Source: Methylomonas lenta | Lineage (GTDB): Bacteria > Pseudomonadota > Gammaproteobacteria > Methylococcales > Methylomonadaceae | Length of the DNA stretch: 64,000 nucleotides | Assembly (NCBI RefSeq): GCF_001644015.1 | Contig: NZ_LUUI01000127.1 | Span: 45,448-109,447, forward strand | Direction: 5' to 3' | Part shown: positions 59,607 to 64,000 of the stretch, piece after piece | Layout: each line of letters starts with the position of its first letter | How positions within the stretch are numbered: the first letter of the stretch is position 1 | The notes under the pieces: generated by a model | Database searches by the model: none | Told to the model about the DNA's origin: nothing | What the model saw: only the letters and a program-made list of their open reading frames with translations | Program-made: the position numbers and the translations under genes

Positions 59607-60954
59607 TCAAGCCAGCGCTATTTCATCTGCTTGCTGGTTGAGAGCAATACGCTTTTTGCCAGTGACGCATTCGTAAATCAGGGATTTTTTATAGGCTTCC
59701 AGGGTGGCGATTTGTGCTTCAATACCGGCTGCAGTTTTTGCAATGACGGATAGCTTGTTTTCCAAATAATCGCATATCCCTTTTTGCTCATATAACGGCG
59801 GCAAAGGGATTGGGAATTGCCCCACTTTTGTCGAGTTGGTGCTTGCCAAGTTAGTGGTACGTTTACCCGTTACTTCAAAGTAATCTCGCCCATATCTTGA
59901 GGTAGTCATATACGCTAGAAACGCTGGCAACAGTTTGTGCTGAAAACAGCGAACAGCAAAAACATGATTCTGATGCAAACAATTGGGTATTTCCTCATTC
60001 CAAACTGTTCCTCGCCCAAGCTTATCTAAATCGCCACCTTCGGTCATTAGAACATCGCCAGCACGTAACTCGACGCGCGATGCAACATAAACAGGCACTT
60101 CAATAGTCGTTAAATCAGTTAAATTTAAATGACCATCTTTAACATTCGCAACGCGAAGATAAGGTCTTTCTATCAATGCCCCTTCGTACTGCTTGACAAA
60201 TGTAAAGCCTGTTTGAATTTTAGAAACTCTTTTGAGGTTTACTAATTTCCAATGTTCAGGGATTTCTGACATCCAAACATTACCTGTTTCTTTTAGTTCA
60301 CATGATTGAACGCCACGAGTAACAGTCTCGCTAATAATATTTGGAGTCAAGGGTTTTGATTTGCTGCTGTTTGATGGCGATAATCGCATCCAGCCTGCCA
60401 CAGCGTTCATCAAGTTGTCTCGCAATAGTTTGTTGTATATTGAGCGAGGGAAATGCGATATGTTGTTTTACAGTATTTCTGCTTATTTCTTTAAATATTG
60501 TTCCAACTGAAATTCCTTCAAACAAATGCCCAAGGTAAGCATTAATGCAATAAAAGAAAAACTTATTATTTATGCCGCGATTGCAAACAAAAGAAATAAA
60601 TCCTTGGTTTGTACAAAGTTCTATTCCCGAAATTTTAGCTATTCCAATAGTTGCTCTGCTGGCCATAATTACAGTACCAGGTGGCAGCAACGTGCTGGAA
60701 CAAGACTGTAAACCAGCAAAAGTAATTTTTCTTATCGAATTATCAATGACATCAATGTTTTTGTATTTCTGAAAGTCAGTAGGGGTAATCCAGCTAATAT
60801 CACCCTCATCCCAGAAGTCACCATTTGAACTACTAGGTGTAGCTCCACCTAGTATTGATGGGATTACATCCTTAATCCTTTCTATATGCCATGCGGCTGG
60901 AATTGCTCCAATCCACTCAACCCCGCTATCCCGCATCGCTTCGTTTTCGGTCAT
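59607..60954 (-). pseudogene. hsdS: Type I restriction specificity subunit HsdS, frameshifted
   Basis: The first half starts MTENEAMRDSGVEWIGAIP at 60954, covers target-recognition domain 1 and the first coiled coil, and stops at 60331 after IKQQQIKTLDSKYY. The second half resumes in another frame near 60370 (IISETVTRGVQSCELKETG, then MSEIPEHWKLVNLKRVSKI), with domain 2 and the final helix (AQIATLEAYKKSLIYE). A small deletion at about 60355-60370 breaks the frame. The nominal ATG at 60425 of the second frame is out of phase and not a real start. Confidence 0.85.
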
Positions 60955-61175
60955 GCTTTAATCTTCCAAACCGTAGGATGTGCCGACGCCAGGAGGCGCA
61001 TCAATCGCGATCGATGCGCTTCACGCTGTTCAGCACATCCTACGGCTCTAAAAGTTGGCGCTTCGTGTGGGCCATCAGTGATTTTGGTGGCTACGATGTC
61101 TTTTATTCGTTCAATTTTCCATGTGGCTGGAATTTCTCCAAACCATTCAGCTTCCCGCATCATTTCCCTATTCAT
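60951..61175 (-). pseudogene. 5' remnant of a second HsdS gene
   Basis: Starts MNREMMREAEWFGEIPATWK at 61175 and reads about 40 HsdS-like residues (ERIKDIVATKITDGPHEAP). The frame then enters the palindromic element and ends as the other hsdS begins (4 bp overlap). It is the leftover start of a different specificity gene, cut by the repeat or by recombination between alleles. Confidence 0.8.
60971..61045. repeat. Imperfect palindromic element (CGTAGGRTGTG family), copy 2
   Basis: A ~75 bp element with perfect 13 bp ends CCGTAGGATGTGC and GCACATCCTACGG. It interrupts the remnant of an hsdS gene and is related to 30185-30258. Confidence 0.75.
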
Positions 61176-61200
61176 GCATTAATATCCGTTTCTATCATCG

Positions 61201-61356
61201 CTATTGATTGTCCCAAGCTTGTTGTGCCTTGGTCGATAATGATTCAACCGTTTCATCCGACCAGAGTGTTTTTTGCCATTGGGTATAGTCATACTCAGGA
61301 AACTGCTGAATGGCTACATCATCAGTTTCTTCTGTTGATTGCTCTTGATTACTCAT
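61201..61356 (-). CDS. Small acidic protein of 51 residues
   Basis: A 51-codon frame with a GGAG ribosome-binding site 10 bases before its ATG (61356). The product is acidic and Gln/Trp-rich (EYDYTQWQKTLWSDETVE, then KAQQAWDNQ). It sits between the hsdS remnant and the relE-type gene, 14 bp after the latter. Codon use looks protein-like. No family recognised; it could be a tail gene of the toxin-antitoxin operon. Confidence 0.45.
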   Translation of the reverse strand: MSNQEQSTEETDDVAIQQFPEYDYTQWQKTLWSDETVESLSTKAQQAWDNQ

Positions 61357-61370
61357 CCCCTACTCCAAAG

Positions 61371-61643
61371 TTAATCAAATTTGCTTTGGTAAATTTTTCG
61401 GCGATGTCCGATACGGATAATCTCAATGATTAAAACCTTATCCTCTATCGAGTACACAACCCGATAATCTCCAACTCTAACGCGATATAAGTTATCCGCT
61501 CCTTGTAGTTTTTTACAAGCCAACGGGCGGGGATTTTCAGCCAGCTGTGTAATGTTTTCTAGCAAGCGTTTAATAATCTGTTTATCCAGGTTTTTTAACT
61601 CTTTCTTGGCGGACTCTTTCCAGTGAACGTCATATAAGACCAT
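61371..61643 (-). CDS. RelE/ParE-family toxin
   Basis: A 90-residue RelE-fold toxin: YDVHWKESAKKELKNLDK at the N-terminus, LQGADNLYRVRVGDYRVVYS with the basic core, and IIRIGHRRKIY at the C-terminus. RelE toxins cut mRNA in the ribosomal A site. It overlaps the antitoxin stop by 14 bp and follows it, the usual relBE order. All key positions are intact. Confidence 0.93.
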   Translation of the reverse strand: MVLYDVHWKESAKKELKNLDKQIIKRLLENITQLAENPRPLACKKLQGADNLYRVRVGDYRVVYSIEDKVLIIEIIRIGHRRKIYQSKFD

Positions 61644-61830
61644 CGTTAGCCAGCTCGGTTAAAAAATCTTTATGAGAAGTTGTTATTTCATTTTTTCGGG
61701 TAGCGACGGCAATAAGGTCTTCTAAATCTTCCATTAATTCAGTAAATTCCTGAATGGGTAAAACAACGGCAGTTTGCTCGCCCTGTTGGTTAGTTAAATA
61801 TTGTAAATGCAGATTGTTAATATCAATCAT
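61630..61830 (-). CDS. RelB/Phd-like antitoxin
   Basis: A 66-residue antitoxin starting MIDINNLHLQYL with the motif AVVLPIQEFTELMEDLEDLI of Phd/YefM-type antitoxins. The ATG at 61830, with AGGA eight bases upstream, is preferred; the open frame extends upstream to 61881 without family similarity. It neutralises the overlapping toxin and represses the operon. Confidence 0.85.
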   Translation of the reverse strand: MIDINNLHLQYLTNQQGEQTAVVLPIQEFTELMEDLEDLIAVATRKNEITTSHKDFLTELANDGLI

Positions 61831-62000
61831 GGCTTTTTCCTGAAGGTATTCGCTTTTTAATATGAAAACGTGGCTTGCCATCAGCCTATACCGATTGGCT
61901 TAATTCTCCAAACTTTTCAGCAAGCTGAGGGCTTCCTGTTCTAAGGCCCAAAACTCCCGCAATAGCTCTGAGGTGGGTTTGGGAGCCTGATAGTTTTATA

Positions 62001-62101
62001 GTTCCCACGCTCCGGCGTTGGAATTCACCCGGGAACGCTCCAGCGTTGCGTGACGCTGGAGCGTCACATTCTGCATTCCCACGCTGGAGCGTGGGAATGA
62101 T
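62001..62101. repeat. Palindrome cluster (CATTCCCACG family)
   Basis: Three head-to-head palindromes built from GCTCCAGCGT and ACGCTGGAGCGT. The last (CATTCCCACGCTGGAGCGTG, then GGAATGAT, 62074-62101) shares its ends with the units at 9391-9413 and 9722-9749, so the family is dispersed through the genome. Confidence 0.7.
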
Positions 62102-62170
62102 GAAAAACGGAAAAAATCGTACGCTAAGAGTCACGCCCCCTTTGTCAATGCGTTTGATTGCGACAATCGA

Positions 62171-62788
62171 CTACGCGGGTGTGCGTAACGCGTGTAACGA
62201 CTGCCGCAGTATGCTGAAGGCAGAGTGCAGGAATAATATGGCGATGAGGCTGCCGACGCCAATATCAGGCCAGCGCGACGCCAACAGATAGCTGCTTCCG
62301 GCAGCTAATAAGACACCAATATTCGCAATCAAGTCGTTGCGCGAGCATAGCCAGGTCGAACTCATGTTGAGATTGTCGGCGCGATGCCTGTATAGCAGAA
62401 TAAAACATATAAGATTTGCAGCTAGTGCCAAACCACCGATGAGCCCCATTGTTTCGACGCCGGGCATGATAGGAACAAACACCTTGTAGGTGGCTTCCGC
62501 TAGTACGCCAAGCCCAAATGCCAACATAAATACACCCTTGGTAAGAGCGGCGCTGGCCTGCCATCGCGCCGACCGTTCCAGCACGAACAGACTAAAGCCA
62601 TACACCAAGGCATCGCCTAACATATCCAGCGCATCGGCCAACAAAGAGGTTGAATTGGCCAGCAGCCCCGCCGTGCCTTCGATGAAGAACATCGCGGTAT
62701 TGATGACCAGTACGATCCACAGTACTCGACTGTGGCTCTGGCGCATAGCGGTTAACTCACAACTCTTATTTTCACAACAATTGGTCAT
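62171..62788 (-). CDS. Cation diffusion facilitator-like transporter, short form
   Basis: A 205-residue membrane protein with five to six helices of the CDF fold: LLANSTSLLADALDMLGDAL carries the zinc-site Asp residues of CzcD-type helix II, and STWLCSRNDLIANIGVLLAA resembles helix V (usually H..D). It lacks the cytosolic C-terminal domain of full CDF proteins. Probably exports Cd/Zn/Pb. The N-terminal CCENKSC could bind metal. Divergent from a CadR/PbrR-type regulator. Confidence 0.85.
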   Translation of the reverse strand: MTNCCENKSCELTAMRQSHSRVLWIVLVINTAMFFIEGTAGLLANSTSLLADALDMLGDALVYGFSLFVLERSARWQASAALTKGVFMLAFGLGVLAEATYKVFVPIMPGVETMGLIGGLALAANLICFILLYRHRADNLNMSSTWLCSRNDLIANIGVLLAAGSSYLLASRWPDIGVGSLIAILFLHSAFSILRQSLHALRTPA

Positions 62789-62840
62789 TTTTCTTCCTCA
62801 TATTGGCATGTAAGGCGGCAATCCGCCCTGATCCTTGCCC

Positions 62841-62871
62841 ATTTAAAACCCTCTAGTTACTATAGAGTCAA
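62841..62871 (-). promoter_or_regulatory. MerR-type promoter of the CDF gene
   Basis: On the minus strand TTGACT, then a palindromic operator (ACTCTATAGTAACTAGAGGGT), then TTAAAT, with a 19 bp spacer. The long spacer is the hallmark of MerR-activated promoters. Just upstream of merR, AAATGCG is repeated three times (62870-62890). Confidence 0.85.
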
Positions 62872-62910
62872 ATGCGAAATGCGAAATGCGGATGAGGTGA
62901 GATTACCCCT

Positions 62911-63336
62911 ATGTGCAACAGATTGAAAATTGGCGAATTGGCCAGCATGACCGGTTGTCGGGTGGTAACTATCCGTTACTATGAGCGAGAGGGCTTGCTA
63001 CAGAAACCGGCCCGCTCGGACGGCAACTACCGTTTATACACGCATGAACACATCGAGCGGCTTCATTTCATTCGCCATTGCCGATCAATGGAGATGACAC
63101 TCGAAGATATTCGACTGCTGCTCAAATTCCGAGACACGCCGGATGAAGACTGCAGCGCGGTAGACGCTTTACTCGATCAGCACATCCGTGATGTGGCAGA
63201 TCGAATCGCGCAACTTAAATCACTGGAAAGACAGTTGAGAGCGTTGCGGGGTCAATGCCGCAGCGCACGAACTGCCAAGGATTGTAGAATCCTGAAGAGC
63301 CTGTATTTGGAACCAGACGAGCAATCACAACGGTAA
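62911..63336 (+). CDS. MerR-family heavy-metal regulator (CadR/PbrR type)
   Basis: A 141-residue regulator. N-terminal winged HTH: LKIGELASMTGCRVVTIRYY. Metal-site cysteines are Cys81, Cys116 and Cys125 (DEDCSAVD, LRGQCRSARTAKDCRIL), the CadR/PbrR pattern for Cd(II)/Pb(II). The Cys116-x8-Cys125 loop is a little longer than in MerR's Hg site. It controls the divergent CDF gene through the spacer promoter. AGGTGA ribosome-binding site at normal distance. Confidence 0.92.
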   Translation: MCNRLKIGELASMTGCRVVTIRYYEREGLLQKPARSDGNYRLYTHEHIERLHFIRHCRSMEMTLEDIRLLLKFRDTPDEDCSAVDALLDQHIRDVADRIAQLKSLERQLRALRGQCRSARTAKDCRILKSLYLEPDEQSQR

Positions 63337-63651
63337 TAGTACATCTGCATTTAAATTGGCCCTTCCAGAATTTAGAGTGAACCCGAAGATACGACTATTG
63401 GTGTCCGGTTGAACGATGCCCTATCCTGATGACATGTTATGCGCTGCTTTGGGTCAGGACAGAGTAACTCTGAGCGTCTGTTTGGTAACGCATACCACCT
63501 AAATTCCAGTCGGTATCCAACAGAGCTGACAACAGCTGGACAAACTTGCAGTAACTTAAAATGCAGTAACAGTAATTTTTGCTAGTTACTGCGATTCTTA
63601 CTGCAGATTTTCTGCGCTGTAGTGGGTTTTACTGGTACTGCATGGGACATA
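63337..63651. other. Gap without recognisable genes
   Basis: 315 bp after the merR gene, with no open frame of note. A cluster of CAGTAAC/GTTACTG units (63544-63605) forms short direct and inverted repeats of the kind seen around integrase arm sites. Confidence 0.4.
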
Positions 63652-63732
63652 AAAAACCCCACGAAGTCTTGAAACTCGCGGGGCTTGGTACGTCTTGGGT
63701 TTTTATGAAACAATATCTTGGTGGAGGCGGCG
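63652..63732 (-). other. tmRNA 3'-end-like core plus terminator, right boundary of the island
   Basis: TGGTGGAGGCGGCG (63719-63732) is the complement of a typical tmRNA 3' end (CGCCGCCTCCACCA). The match stops there, so only the attachment core is present. On the minus strand an imperfect hairpin ending in TTTTTT follows (63685-63652), as a tmRNA terminator would. The same layout recurs at 54937-54862. Confidence 0.5.
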
Positions 63733-64000
63733 TCTAATGAATAATGATTAAAAATATAAATAAATCAATAATTTATAAAAAATAATATTCAATTTACCAG
63801 CATCTTTACCAGCAAGCTAAATCAGAGATGCCTTGCAAGCTTGAAAAACTAGCGTTTTATCTGGTCAATTTTGTTAGTTCTGGTTTGGGTAATCGTTATC
63901 CTGAATATTTGCCAAAAACCGCCACTTTTCGAAATCGTTAATTAATAACATATTGATATTTATAGAAATATTTTTAAATATCTTTTAGTGTATTTTTTAC
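63733..64000. other. AT-rich tail of the window
   Basis: Very AT-rich, no open frame. TTTACCAGCA occurs twice within 20 bp (63794-63813), another integrase-side style of repeat. It is probably the start of a further inserted element between this point and the true ssrA gene (inference). Confidence 0.35.

Noticed and set aside
60331-60425. The ATG at 60425 as the start of a separate hsdS gene
   Set aside because: Its first residues are the first coiled coil read in the wrong frame; HsdS similarity begins only after about 60370.
62001-62101. CRISPR-like repeat spacing
   Set aside because: The repeats are head-to-head palindromes without regular spacers, and no cas genes occur in the window.

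Overview
The window looks like a chromosomal segment of a gammaproteobacterium, most plausibly a methanotroph of the Methylococcales. That placement is an inference. It rests on the canonical gamma order mnmG-rsmG-parA-parB-atpIBEFHAGDC-glmU-glmS, on E. coli-like trxA/rho/rhlB and ydbH-ynbE-ydbL neighbourhoods, and on a strong copper and C1-sulfur theme: an HvfABC/bufferin locus, a DUF411 protein, and a Cu-dependent methanethiol oxidase with an SCO-MauG partner. No methane monooxygenase gene is in the window.

Layout. 1-5 kb: the 5' end of gloA, an ASCH-domain gene, then the minus-strand operon hvfA-hvfB-hvfC. HvfA is a secreted precursor with five EGSCG motifs, HvfB the MNIO enzyme and HvfC its partner. 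nth and a glutathione S-transferase facing a TetR gene across paired operators follow. 5-9 kb: yjbQ, a DUF411 protein, trpD and trpC, and a hexose-6-phosphate mutarotase. 9.2-9.8 kb: a block of nested palindromes between two copies of a ~105 bp repeat. 9.8-12 kb: a PEP-CTERM-type secreted protein, a small coiled-coil membrane protein and a MetF-like protein. 12-26.6 kb: one long minus-strand housekeeping block (glmS, glmU, F1Fo ATP synthase, parB, parA, rsmG, mnmG). 26.6-32 kb: a small basic protein whose reading frame runs through a perfect hairpin, ribA, a Lon-like protease and an ABC exporter.

32-35 kb is accessory: a 700-residue ATPase with a zinc ribbon and C-terminal winged helix, behind a perfect 34 bp palindrome, then a REP-associated transposase broken by one stop codon. 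35-42 kb: assorted membrane, redox and envelope genes ending in ydbH-ynbE-ydbL. 42 kb: a zinc-ribbon protein with a Card1/Can2-like nuclease domain. 43-47.6 kb: an apparent operon of DUF4242, methanethiol oxidase and an SCO-MauG fusion, next to a TetR gene with matching operators. 47.6-52.7 kb: rho, trxA, rhlB, yrfG, nudE, ampD.

From about 53 kb the DNA is accessory again: an AT-rich O-antigen-ligase-like gene, then a decayed island between two sites resembling a tmRNA 3' end followed by a terminator (54.9 and 63.7 kb). Its type I restriction system is inactivated in every subunit: hsdM is a fragment, hsdS is frameshifted and hsdR carries one in-frame stop. The PIN/ImmA-XRE pair lying inside it and a RelBE pair are intact, as is a CDF-type cation transporter facing a CadR/PbrR-type regulator across a promoter with the long spacer typical of MerR control.
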